A model generated the notes under the pieces. That model searched no databases. It was given only the letters and a program-made list of their open reading frames with translations, and was not told the origin of the DNA. This document shows positions 24,197 to 35,900 of a DNA stretch of 64,000 bases, one piece after another (position 1 is the first letter of the stretch; each line of letters opens with the position of its first letter). The position numbers were made by a program, and so were the translations under genes. This stretch comes from Pieris napi (lineage: Eukaryota; Arthropoda; Insecta; Lepidoptera; Pieridae): positions 6,344,001-6,408,000 of the forward strand of contig NC_062254.1 in assembly GCF_905475465.1 (NCBI RefSeq). The letters are read 5' to 3'.

Positions 24197-26656
24197 TATC
24201 GTAAAAATTAATTTAAAACCAAACGACTGGAACGAAAGACGATTTGTAAGTAAATGATTTCTTTATAACATGACTTACATCATAGTATTAATAATGGGTA
24301 AAGATAAATAATGGGTGGAAAATTTTTACACAGCGCACTTTGATAGAACAGAAAGTATTTCTATGAAAATTTTAAACCATCTTTCAAGGGTAAAGAGATT
24401 ACGAAATTGGCTCCCTCGTAGAAGATAAGATTTATTTTCCAAAATTGCATTCAAACTCTTAAGCTCACTAATTCGAGGGCCGGACCGCACGCGCCCAGTT
24501 TTCATATAATTTTGAAATACCATATACGTAGACATCCCCAAGAACCAGTATTAAGTTATGCCATTTTGGTAACATATTTAATAATTTGAATTATTTATAT
24601 TTTTTTATAATATTTGTTATTTATTCCAAACGCTATTTAAAATAATATAGAATTTTATTTCGTTAAATACACAACTGGTTCGGATATATTTTATAAAGGA
24701 AATATTTCACCTGTATCGCAATTTAAATATAAACTTTTAAATGACTATATTTTATTTATTAAAGATTAATATTTTTTTAAATACTCTTTGTCTCTGTCAC
24801 TGTATGTAGATCAACCTTGAAAGCGGAACCATGGAACAATGGAATTGTCTATTTGAGTGTGTAATACGTCTTTGGACACGAAAATTAATGACCTTTTTAC
24901 GACCATGTGCCGGTTACCACTTACCTGTAAAGGATACTTATAATTTAGGAAGTCTAATGAATTATAAAGTCAAAATATATTCATTACTATGTACTTCATT
25001 CTTCGCATACTCACTACAAGTTCATTTCTTAACGTTTAAACCATAAAACATATTATTATTACTCCTTTTAATAATATATTTTAGTTTATGTTACGGTTAG
25101 TTATTTATTTCAATGTAAATTCAAGTTATATAATATATTAAATCATATCACATATATATATGCCTTATCTTTTTATAACTTTCTAATTTGGTGGCGAAAA
25201 ATAGTGTATAATTAAAAAAAAAGCATATTATATGGGTGATAATAATTTATCGCTACCATAAAACATGATTGTTATACATTTATCATGTTTCAAGCAATTT
25301 AATTTAATAGTTATTAGATAAGACTAATTAATAGGCTGCTGCTCTCTTGTTTGTGTGAAAAATACATTTCATCAGTAATATTTTATCAGGTTAGAGGGAA
25401 GAAAAAATTTTATGGAAAATTATGAGACGTTTAAGAGAGGAAGTAGGTATAAAATACCGTCTTTTTTACTGAAACTGTTTACAAGAACTCGCAATACAAA
25501 GTTTTAAAATTATTGAAGAATTAAATTATAATATATCGTGGTTTATATTAATTGTCAGCAAAGGTTGTAATGATGTTAATATCTAGTGATCCCCAATTAT
25601 CGTGCAGTTTACGTGTAATTATATGTAAATATGTTAATTCTCTTACCAATAATTGGCAATAACGGTTAGCTAATGAACACGTTATGGAGTAAGGAGTATT
25701 GATTTGATCAGGGCAATAAAGGGCACTGCACTGAGATTGGTATTCGTTACATATTAATGGAATGGCGGTCCGTGTTACCTGCTACATGTGAAACTACTCT
25801 ATAGTCTGTGAGAGTCTTTTTTGTTTTGACCATTGACAACGTGTTTGGTATAGGTTTTAACGTCCATTTTAAACCAACTTATAGACACTAAATTTGTTTT
25901 TGATTTTAGGAAAATTTAGGGTTTAAACTCATCATGTTTAAACAAAAAAACTGCTTTCGTGTGTGTGCACTAGAGTTATTAACTACAATCCATCTAAACG
26001 AACCAACGTTATGCAACCCTATACCACCGTGTTCAGAATAAAATAATCTTTAATTTCATTTAAATTTCATTCAATAAACAGACCGTTGCAAAATGCTAGT
26101 ACAGATTTACCTGTTTATACCTGGCAGCCCGATAGTTGTGACCGGAAAATAATGGGCAGCATAAAGTTTGCATATTCTATGGGCTTCATACTTTCGATTG
26201 GTATAGAATTTATTTAATAATCATACCGGTGAAATGTTTAAAAAAATATTTTTTTTTTAATTATTAATTAAACATACTCTGGACAGAAATTTGCTAGACA
26301 ACCCATATGGATTATATTTATTGACATATTAAATACGTTTCATTAAATAAGCATCTCGGTGAAGGTCGTTGTATAGCGGGATCTTATACTATTATGTTAT
26401 TTTACGTTTTTTAATTCTTATGTTAAGATCTTGTAAGAATCTATCGCTGTGTTAACACAATTAACAAAACAACAGATGAAACTATGCCGCATTTCGTTTA
26501 ATCGTGGTTGGTCAGTTAGATAGACGGATAATGTCGCGTGTTTATGACTTGACGAAAGTATTTAACTGATTATAAAATATATGCGACACCGTTTGGTCTG
26601 TTTTAGATATTTTTTATTAATTCGGCTTTTTCAAATTCCCTTTAGCCTACTAGAGA

Positions 26657-26895
26657 CACCAGCGTGCGAAACTCATCTCTGAGATTGGATATCCGGTTAG
26701 TACACCTAATGCAATTTCTGCCTATGCGCGCATTAACACTTGCTTGTACGGTGAAGGAAAACATTGTTAAGGAAACCACCATGCCGTAGGCTCAAAATAT
26801 CGACGGTGTGTCAGGCACAAAAGGTTAACCTATTAGAAAAAACAGTAGAAATCTAAAACCCTGATCTAAAAAGTTGTAGCGCCACTGTTTTTTTT
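26657..26895 (+). mobile_element. tRNA-derived SINE, diverged
   Basis: CCAGCGTGCGAAACTCATC...TACGGTGAAGGAAAACATTG...GTTGTAGCGCCACTGTTTTTT. Confidence 0.7.
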
Positions 26896-27157
26896 GACGT
26901 TAATCCCATTTATTACTTAATTCTGTGGTGCCGAATATTCCCTCGACGATTCCTGGGCAAATTTGTAATGAATTTCACGCCACCCGATTCTTGCATGAAC
27001 GTTGACACATGAAAAAATTTACCACAACCTTAGTCTTTAAATATATTTTTTCTCTGAAACCGGACATTTAGAATGTTATAATTAAATTCATTAATGTTTA
27101 TAAATTTTGATATACAGGATATTTATCTTGATTATTATTAATATTATCATATTTTGT

Positions 27158-27330
27158 TCTCTTTGGAGTAGAGACTTTTGGGCCGTGGGGTTCAAGTTCA
27201 CAGACACTCATTAAAGATTTAAGTTGGCGCCTGGTAGTGATACCGGTGACCCTAGCTGTCGCTTTCGCTCAACGAAGTATCGCAATACAGCGAGGAAATG
27301 CTGCATTACGCCACAGGAACCATACTTTTA
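27158..27330 (+). repeat. Interspersed repeat, GGCCGTGGGGTT family
   Basis: TTGGGCCGTGGGGTTCAAG, then GATTTAAGTTGGCGCCTG, CGCTCAACGAAGTATCGC and AATACAGCGAGG. Same order as the copy at 33620; probably a LINE 3' region. Confidence 0.65.
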
Positions 27331-27424
27331 AAATTTGCTATAATTTTCTATTTATCAATTTATAATAATTATTATTACTATGTAGGCTAAGGCAAATATT
27401 TAAAACGTTGAACATTATATTCAT

Positions 27425-27605
27425 CAGCATCACCTTGATGGCTGGAAGTCTCCCACGGTCCGCTTTACAAGACATTTTCTTTTACAAACCAGCGAGCTGT
27501 GGAATCAACTCCCGAAGGGGGTCTTGGGAAATACGACCTCCAATTGTTTAAAGAAAGAGTATACTCCTCACTCAAAGACCGGCCATGGACACCCATTTGC
27601 GATGA
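27425..27605 (+). repeat. LINE reverse-transcriptase C-terminus, ELWNQLP fragment
   Basis: One frame reads TSELWNQLPKGVLGNTT, like the S-x-LWN-x-LP end of lepidopteran LINE proteins, followed by a decayed LKGR-type end. Not functional. Confidence 0.55.
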
Positions 27606-27631
27606 CTACACTGTTAGAACGTTTGCATAAA

Positions 27632-27682
27632 TATACTGTATCTTTTAAATCGATTGTTTACTACTTTAAAAGATACAGTATA
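27632..27682. repeat. Hairpin, 18-bp stem
   Basis: TATACTGTATCTTTTAAA and its exact inverse, 15-nt loop. Confidence 0.85.
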
Positions 27683-28028
27683 TATAAGCCTAAGCCTTAT
27701 TGAGAAACTATAGTATAATTATACTATAAACTTAGACTATATATCATTATTTTATTGGTAAGCTTTATACATCAGAATATATATTTTCAATATAATATTC
27801 ACCTAAATAAATTGTATAAAAATAATAATGAAACAGAGTTCCTTTACAAGTATAAATTGTACATATCGTATCCATTACCTTGAAATTATCGTTCACAGAC
27901 CTACTCAGTTTGCGCATTTTAATGAAGTTACATACAGATAACATTGTAATTTCCTTTTACTTTTAAATAAATGTTGGCATTTTAACCATTATTCTTCAGT
28001 GTAATAAAATAATAATTATAAGAAAAAA

Positions 28029-28290
28029 TATGTTTATTATGGAACATAAGATACATGTATCACTTATTCCACGTAATTAAATTTGAATTTATAGGCATCC
28101 CTACACATCGGCAAAGAAGACAGAGGGTGTAGGCCGAGAGAAAAAGCCGGCGTCAAAAACTCTGGGTACTCTTTTAAAATAGCAAATCATCAAACAACAC
28201 TTATTTTAAAACAAATATCGCAAATTAATTAGAAGTAGCCTGTCTAGCACTAGGCCCTTTTATCAACTAGATAATCGTTAACTTTACCAC
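28029..28290 (-). repeat. 3' end of the same LINE, second copy
   Basis: TGTTTATTATGGAACATAAG...GAAGACAGAGGGTGTAGGCC...TATCAACTAGATAATCGTT is nearly identical to 60308-60560, so it is a strongly 5'-truncated insertion of the same family. Confidence 0.85.
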
Positions 28291-28545
28291 TTCGAGCAAT
28301 GCAAATTATAAAATAAATTCGGAATATAAAAGGTATTTTAATTGTATTAAAAATAATATATCAACTTAAATAGAAATGATAAAAATAGAATTTACTTTTA
28401 GAATGACGCCAGGAGAAACCACACCGACTGGGACTGGTTTTTCCCCTTTTGTATAAATCTCGGAACATCGCATACGAAACCTTGGTAAATATTTTCTGTT
28501 TTTGGAAGTCTGTTGCAATATTATTGTAAGTATAATTAAATAAGT

Positions 28546-28841
28546 GAGAGCAGTGTTGGCCTAGTGGCTTCAGCGTGCGACTCTCATACCTGAGGTCGGT
28601 TCGAACCCCGGCTGTGCACCAATGGACTTTCTTTCTTTGTGCGCATTTAACATTTGCTCGAACGGTGAAGGAAAACATCGTGAAGAAACCGACATGTCTT
28701 AGACCCAAAAAGTCGACGGCGTATGTCAGGCACTGAAGGTTGATCACCTACTTGCCTATTATATTTAAAAATGATCATGGGACAGATTCAGACATCTGAG
28801 GCCAAGACCTAAAGAGGTTGTAGCGCCACTGATTTATTTAT
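28546..28841 (+). mobile_element. tRNA-derived SINE with perfect target duplication
   Basis: Full-length copy: box A-like GGCCTAGTGGCTTCAGCG, box B-like GGTTCGAACCCCGGC, body GAACGGTGAAGGAAAACATC, end GTTGTAGCGCCACTGAT. A 15-bp duplication, TATAATTAAATAAGT, lies at 28531-28545 and 28842-28856. Five further copies are listed here. The long minus-strand open frame over it is a shadow. Confidence 0.9.
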
Positions 28842-29278
28842 TATAATTAAATAAGTAGTTGAACATATTTTCAAAAGCTTTTTACTTTGTTTGCTTTTTA
28901 AGTGGCTACATACAAACATATGGAACATTTTTCTGTGCTACCTCATAGAGACTTCGGTTTTCCGGAATAAAAACATACGCACTTATTAAAACGATCACAG
29001 TTCAAATAGATTTTCAAAAATACTCGAATGAATCCAGAAGTCTTCGCTTGCGCTTAGCAACATATTTTGCGATATTTATAAATAGGTAAAAAAATACCTA
29101 CTTTTGTATTCACTAGTAAATTTCTTATTCTATAACTTATATTAACATCATTAAAAAAGAACTTTCTAACCACTATTACGAAGAAATATTATAGCTAAAC
29201 TAACTCTGCTATTTGTATAACCGTCTGGACGTTTGAATCTATCAAGTCTCTCACTTATGAAATAGTGATAAGAAAAGA

Positions 29279-29402
29279 GCGTACCAATTCTCAAAAGGCC
29301 GCCAACGCACTTGCGAGCCTACTGACAATGTTATGTGTCCATGGGCAGCGGTATCACCTAACATCAGATGAGCCTCCAACTCATTGGCCTCCTATTACAA
29401 AA
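29279..29402 (+). repeat. LINE C-terminal fragment
   Basis: AAAGGCCGCCAACGCACTTG...CATCAGATGAGCCTCCAACT, then an A-run at which the next element begins. Confidence 0.65.
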
Positions 29403-29410
29403 AAAAAATG

Positions 29411-30255
29411 GTGCGTGTACTTATGTACGCGCGTAAGAAGTTATACTTCTTTGACTTTCTTTATTTTTTTAAAATATTAAATAATTAATAATAAATATTT
29501 AGCGTTAATAATTTAACAATATTTAATATTTAGTATCTATACTAGTTGACCGGGCAAACGTCGTTTTGCCATGTATATCATTTATAATAAAAATAGGGGT
29601 TGATCGTAGAGGAGTGAAAGTTAGGGGTTGTATGTATTTTTTAATGTTGTATCATAAAAAAATAAAAACAGAAAAAAATATTTAAAAATAAAGAAAAAAT
29701 ATTTAGGGGTGGACTACCCTTAACATATAGGGGGATGAAAAATAGATGTTGTCCGATTCTCAGACATACCCAATAAGCACACAAAATTTCATGAGAATCG
29801 GTCGAGCCGTTTCGGAGGAGTATGGCAACGAAAACTGTGACACGAGAATTTTATATATTAGATTATTCAATTATTAATTAATATTAATAATAATTATTAT
29901 TTATTATTAATTTATATTATTAATTCAATTTAATAACTAGGTATGTTTCATAACCTTTTAACTAAGTAACAATAGGTCTTTGTGAAAAAGCATTGCTAAA
30001 TTTGTTTGAAAAAATAATTAAAACTCCTATATTTGTTTAAAAGGTACTAAAAATGTCATTATGGTCATTCAAAATTCTTGGCATAGCTGCTAACGTCACG
30101 CATATTCTATTTCTTTTTACTTGTAGATTGTCTTATTCCCATCTCGCTCGCGCACGCTCGGCGCCCATTATGATAATATTGAGTCACGGTGCGCGCGCAT
30201 CGTAAAATTTCACTCACAGAAATTTTTCATAACGCGCCTAAAGAAGTATAACTTC
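29411..30255. mobile_element. Element with AAGAAGTTATACTTCTT terminal motif, copy 1 (interrupted)
   Basis: Left end GTGCGTGTACTTATGTACGC then AAGAAGTTATACTTCTTTG; right end CACGGTGCGCGCGCATCG...CCTAAAGAAGTATAACTTC, the inverse of the left motif. Interrupted by the retroposon at 29541. Copy 2 is at 45118. Confidence 0.75.
29541..29863 (+). mobile_element. Retroposon, GGCAAACGTCGTTTTGCC family
   Basis: ACTAGTTGACCGGGCAAACG...GAATCGGTCGAGCCGTTTCG...CACGAGAATTTTATATATT. Same ends and internal AGGGGTTGAT and GGGGGATGAAAAATAGAT as the copy at 41169. No reading frame. Confidence 0.75.
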
Positions 30256-30665
30256 AATAAAAATTGTGGTATTGAAAGGCAATAGTGGTTATCGATCTAC
30301 TGAAACATTGACATTGTTTAGACGAGAGTTCACGACCTTTTACACATCATATTAATTAAGTAAAAAAAACAGTTTTTCCAATTTTATACTAAAGTGGTCC
30401 TAAGATAGTTAGTGTAGATAGCAAAAATAGTTATGCTGTTTCCACCACAGCAAAAATTCCTAGCGATCCATCACGGGCGAAATTAATAGTACGTTGGACC
30501 AACTTTTTATGTAGATTACGCAAAAGTTTCACAGAAACGTAGGCAACGCCAAATAACTAAATAACCGAGGACATAGCACATATAAAACTTTGGTACTGTC
30601 AGTGGTTCGCAAAAATACTAATAATCATAAGTTGTTTTACCACTTTTTATATTCAAATATCGAAA

Positions 30666-30941
30666 ACCTCTTTAGGTCATGGCCTCAGATATCTGAATCT
30701 GTTTCATGATCATTTTTAAATCTAATAGGCAAGTAGGTGATCAGGCTCCAGTGCCTGACACACGCCGTCGACTTTTTAGGTCTAAGGCATGTTGATTTCC
30801 TCACGATGTTTTCCTTCACCGTTCGAGTAAATGTTAAATGCGCACATAGAAAGAACGTCCATTGGTGCACAGCCGGGGATCGAACCAACGACCTCAGGTA
30901 TGAGAGTCGCACGCTGAAACCACTAGGCCAACACTGCTCTT
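30666..30941 (-). mobile_element. tRNA-derived SINE
   Basis: Reverse-strand copy with box B (GGGATCGAACCAACGACC in plus orientation) and the CACTAGGCCAACACTGCTC head. Confidence 0.85.
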
Positions 30942-31029
30942 AGTGCAGTGAGGGTAGATACAAATTCGTATTTTATGTGCACAATGACACAACTAAATAT
31001 CGACCACTAGATGTCGCCATAGACCTTCC

Positions 31030-31092
31030 ATTAAGCATTAAATTGAGAGGGTATAAGAGTCGCACGCTGAAGACACAAGGCCAACACTGCAC
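31030..31092 (-). repeat. SINE head scrap
   Basis: TAAGAGTCGCACGCTGAAG...AGGCCAACACTGC, the tRNA-like head of the same SINE only. Confidence 0.55.
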
Positions 31093-31924
31093 ACATGTTT
31101 AATAATTAACAAAATAAAAACAACAATTTATCAAAGCATGATTTTATTGAAACGTCACTTCATGGTTTTCCTTTTACTTTTAACAGCTGAATGATAAAAT
31201 ACTCTATTAGGTACAATATTTCAGTTATATTTGGGTAAGGTCTACTTAATACAATGTTTAAATAAATACAAAAAATATGTGTATCGCTATAAAATAAAGC
31301 AATTTGTTTCCTAAACAACATTAACGATCTAAATTCTAGAATAGGCAGTTTAAATTTGGAATTGTGCGTTTACTACAAAAACAGTGAACCAAGCATGAGT
31401 TTTATTCGACAAACGATTCTGTAGATTGTATAGTACGCATGTGTCGCTCATTAGGAAGAAAACAATTAATTACTAAGTATATGTTCCACATTCGAAATGT
31501 GAATCAAACTTAAATCTTGTTATAAAGTGTGTAAGACGCTTTACAGTACTCAATACTAGATAATAACTTAAGACTCGTTTTAATAGTCTAAGATCCTACA
31601 AGGCTTATCCAAAATTTACAAAATCGATGTAGAAAATTCGACCTAAATCTATTTATACATGAGACATTACATCTACTTCAAAACAAAGCCAAAATGTCCA
31701 GTTTAGACTAAATGAATTTGATTGTCTATAGTCATTTGTTTTTGTTGACTATCTAACTTAGCTTCAAAAAAATGATTGACACAATAAATGTCATTTGTGG
31801 TCTCCATATCTGAAGCGTCGAATGATTCTACTCAGTAACACCTAGTAAGAATTAAATTAACCTTTAAGCCATATTTTGAAATATATAATAATAATTCCTG
31901 TGATTCAATATACTATACTACTAC

Positions 31925-32130
31925 ATACCGCTTTACATGATTCTCTTGCGAACTAGCGAACTGTGGAATCGACTCAAGGTGGGAGTCTTCCCTGAGAGAT
32001 ATGACAACTGTTCAAAGTAAGTGTGTACTCCTCCCTCAAAGGCCGGCAACGCTGAGTGCGTTAAATGAGTGTTCATGGAGTGCCACGACTGCCCTTTTGA
32101 CTTTTGGCGTCTACGGGACCCCTAGGTCCT
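31925..32130 (+). repeat. LINE C-terminal fragment
   Basis: GAACTGTGGAATCGACTC...CAAAGGCCGGCAACGC, the same C-terminal stretch as 27425 joined to the GGCCGGCAACGC end, confirming that these belong to one LINE family. Confidence 0.6.
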
Positions 32131-32889
32131 AATCCTATACTATAGGATTTAGTATGAGGCAATATTTTACGCAGGTTTTTATTTAATTAATGATAAATCC
32201 CAAACATTTTAATAAGCTGCGTTTTATAGCATTGTTTATCAATAATATAGTGTATAATAGTTGCGTTAAATAAATCGTATATAATTTCAAAGCACCTTAT
32301 TGTAGAAAGCGATAACGAAAGCGTTATTTTCGTGCTCACTCCTCGAAATTCGCAAAGTATTCTTTGGCAAATAAAACGTCAATCACATTGAAACATCTAG
32401 TCATTCATTTAGTCTAAGCCTAGAAATGTCAGGTTCGTACAAACTCGGTCGCAGACTTCAATAATGTTATTGTCTGTTCAGCATGACATAAAGGAACTCG
32501 TATTGATACAGAACATGTTTCAATGAAATACAGTTTTAAATGTTAAAGGTTATTTTTTTTATAATGTGACTCCGTAAAGAATTGTCCTACTGTTTGATTT
32601 AGTTTTTTATTTATTCAAGTTTCGTGAGGTGTAATGCTACTCTGTGAAACTGATATTGATTCCACAGTCCAACATTACATTACGATGACATCTATTAAAT
32701 ATTATCTTGATATTCTTTCAATATCTGCAGCGCTCGTGTCGCATACAATGACAGAAGACTCAAGAATTCAGAATACCAGAATATCTATTGACGCTACAGA
32801 GTAAGCCTGGCCATGATTAAAAAAAACTGTATTTCACTGAAATGTCTGATATTTGCGTAAATTATCACAAAAAAATATCAAACTTTACA

Positions 32890-32978
32890 TCAGGATACTA
32901 AAATTATGTGATATAAACAAAATAATAGCATAAAATTAATATTCAAATTGTGCGTCGGAGCCGAGTTCTCGTAGAAAT
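32890..32978 (-). CDS. DIP-like exon J, candidate GPI-anchor signal and stop
   Basis: Follows ..tgtttcag, completes the split Asp codon and reads DFYENSAPTHNLN, then the hydrophobic INFMLLFCLYHIILVS and TGA. A small-residue site (Asn-Ser-Ala) followed by a hydrophobic end with no cytoplasmic tail is the pattern of a GPI-attachment signal, as known for this family. Minus-strand AATAAA motifs lie about 275 bp further on. Confidence 0.72.
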
Positions 32979-35900
32979 CTGAAACAAAATATTGTTGAAT
33001 AATAAATCGTTGTAATTTCATTTACTAAACGTAAAAAAATATTGGTTGTTTGTAAAGTAGGTTTACGATCGAGATGTTTACGTGATAACGTCTTATTGGT
33101 GATATAAGTTTTTGGGAAGTAAGGAATTAATGAAGATAACAATTTTTTCAAATTTTAAATTACATCTATCGTTTTATTCACACTTTTGATGATAAATTTC
33201 GGGTGTAAAATGACAAGTTTACTTATTCGACTATGATATACATTTTTCTTCATACATTCACGGAATGACTGGCAGCGCTCGAGATGAGACGGGAGATCGG
33301 TCCGTCTCTCTCTCGTTATACCTGCGATCGCGCTCGTGAGGTTTTGGTGTGACACAAGTTTCTGAACATGTCACCCGACTAAAACGATTTTAAAGACGTT
33401 ATCACGTCAAAAGTATGAAAAATTGACGCATCCGTTATTTATAGATAAATTTATAAATATTTGTTGGAATACAAGTCATTAAATAGTTACAATTAAATAT
33501 TAAAATGCTCATAAACATGCGATTTAATGGGAAAACTGAATATAGAAATTAAACAACATAAGAATAACTCAATAAATCCATAATAATTGTTGTTTAAAAC
33601 AATATTTCTACTAGTAGTTCTTTGTTCCCTTTGGAGTGACTCTTGGGCCGTGGGGTTTAAGGACACAGGCGCTACTTAAAGATTTAAGTTGGCGCCTGTT
33701 GTACAGGTGTCACTCATAAGTGACCACATAACTGAAGCTTTCCTCGCTCAACGAATAAATACCACAATACAGTGAGGTATATTGCTACATGAACAAAAAT
33801 AAAATCAGTGGCGCTACAACCTCTTTAGGTCTGGGCAACAGATTTCCGAATCTGTTTCATGATCATTTGTCAATCGCAAGTAGTTGATCAGCTTCCTGTG
33901 CCTAACACACGCCGTCGACTTTTTGGTTTAAGGTTTCCTCACGATGTTTTCCTTCACCGTTTGAGCGAATGTTAAATGCGCACATAGAAAGAAAGTCCAT
34001 TGGTCCACGCACAGCCGGGGATCGAAACTACGACCTCAGGGATGAGAGTCACACACTGAAGCCACTACGCCAACACTTCTCATTACCGCTACATGAACAA
34101 ATCTTTTTTAATTTATTTTAGTGTTCCATTTACCAATTTTTAATGATTATTCCTACTATAAGAACATTGTAAGTACTTTATATTTGTGTGTTTCAAAAAA
34201 ACTGTTGTTGATGTTTTTGTATATATGTATGTCATATACATACAAAGTGTTCTATGATATTGTACTTTTCTAGCCTAGGTCGTTCATGGCGAAGCAGTTT
34301 TTCAATTTTTATTCGAATAGATGAAATTTTGAAAAGGCTTTGTAAAAACTATATTTTGTTCCGTGTGATAACGGAATTAAGTATTTTTAACTTGTAAGTT
34401 ACATACCAAAGTCCCGTATTTGTCCATCAAACACCTCACCTTGGAAGGTTGAGCTGATTGCTTCATTCGTTTGAACAAGTTGCCCTGTAAAATTACACTA
34501 TTGTTATATTTGCTTCGTAATCAAACAAAAATAATATTAAATGATAAAAAACACATCAGTCGAAGCAGAATACCGTTGCCTTTTACAGTTTTAACCAAAA
34601 AATAAGTACCATCTCCGAGGCTTAGGTTAACGCTTAATTTTGGTTTTGGAAACCGGACAGGTATTCAAATTTTTTATAAAAATAAAGAAACTGATTTGCC
34701 TGTTTTATTGTAAATTTTTATTAAAATGAAGTAGGCTTTCCTACGATTTTGATTTTACTAAGAGCAGAAAGTATTTTTATCCAAAAACCTAAACTGGCAT
34801 TTCAAGCTAAGTTGGTTCAATAAATTCCGAAGTTTTCGTCTCATGAAATTTGAAAAATGAAAAAAATTTCCGACACCGAAAATTACTTAAATTTTTATTA
34901 ATAAGTGCGCTCTTAAGTAACGTAGTTATCTATTAAGCTCCAACGTCACATTAATGTTTTTTAGATAACTGGAATCTACGACTGCCTTACAAAGTACATA
35001 CCTTTTTTCCTTATTGTTTGGTTGTCTAGTATCGGTTTCTGAGTGGTCGTAAAGGCGGACGGCGGGGCTGGTATTTCTACAACAAATAATCTGTCGTAAC
35101 TAAACTTTGTCAATTATATTTGAGCATTGAATTCTTGTATAAAATTTTGACTCACAGTATCTTATAATGGTTTGAATCTTTTGTTTAAAATAATACAAAT
35201 GTTGACGAACAATATATATATATTAGGCTTGAAGACTGAAGTATGTAGTGTAACCTTTATAGGACTTCTGTTGCATTTTATAACTACTATATTTAAATAC
35301 CATTGGGAACTAAGTACTTGTTTTTTTAAACCACCAAATTAAAAAAAAAACATTTAATCACATAGGTAACATAGTGTACACTTATAACTTGTCAGTAAAG
35401 AAATACATATTAATGCTTCTAATTTTACATTTACTGCCAGTTCGCAAATCAAGGGCGTAGAACGGGAGAGAAGAACTGGCAATAAACTCTCCCCCACTCT
35501 TTTTAATCGCCATTTTTTTGTTTTACAAAATGTTTGTAAGGAGCTGCAACCATTACACCATGTCCCATGTGACATTTTAAGTAATTAATAATAATAACAT
35601 AAATTAAAAACAAAGATTTGTCTTATATCAGCAGAAGGCATGGTGAAATAGGAGCACGCACTTACATTCTCGTGGGAACAACACGCAAACACATAGTCGA
35701 AATAACCAACATCATTTGTTGGTGAGTGTGCCTTTAGTAAATTACTAACTAAGAACAGCCTAGTTCTTGAGTTTAATTTGTAAAAGAGTAACATGTGACA
35801 CTGTGATTTAAATTGAGATATGTGTAAGTTGATACATTATTACATTGGTTAGGTTTTAACTGCTATAATTGTTTATAAATTATTTTACCACACCGAGAAC

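Larger units (their letters stand above)
24197..28028. other. Intergenic stretch between the two genes
   Basis: Upstream of the acyl-CoA synthetase. Contains a diverged SINE and two LINE scraps listed separately. 24831-25046 (plus) and 24326-24541 (minus) are open but not recognisable. The promoter should lie near 24200-24500; no clear TATA or initiator could be singled out in AT-rich DNA. Confidence 0.45.

Noticed and set aside
28361..28747. 128-codon open frame on minus strand
   Set aside because: It lies across the antisense of a SINE and shares its sequence with frames over other copies (for example 30737-30943), so it is a repeat shadow.
33155..33355. 66-codon minus-strand frame upstream of the DIP-like last exon
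   Set aside because: Falls inside the TTGGTTGT...CACGTC element and has no splice-phase fit to the gene.
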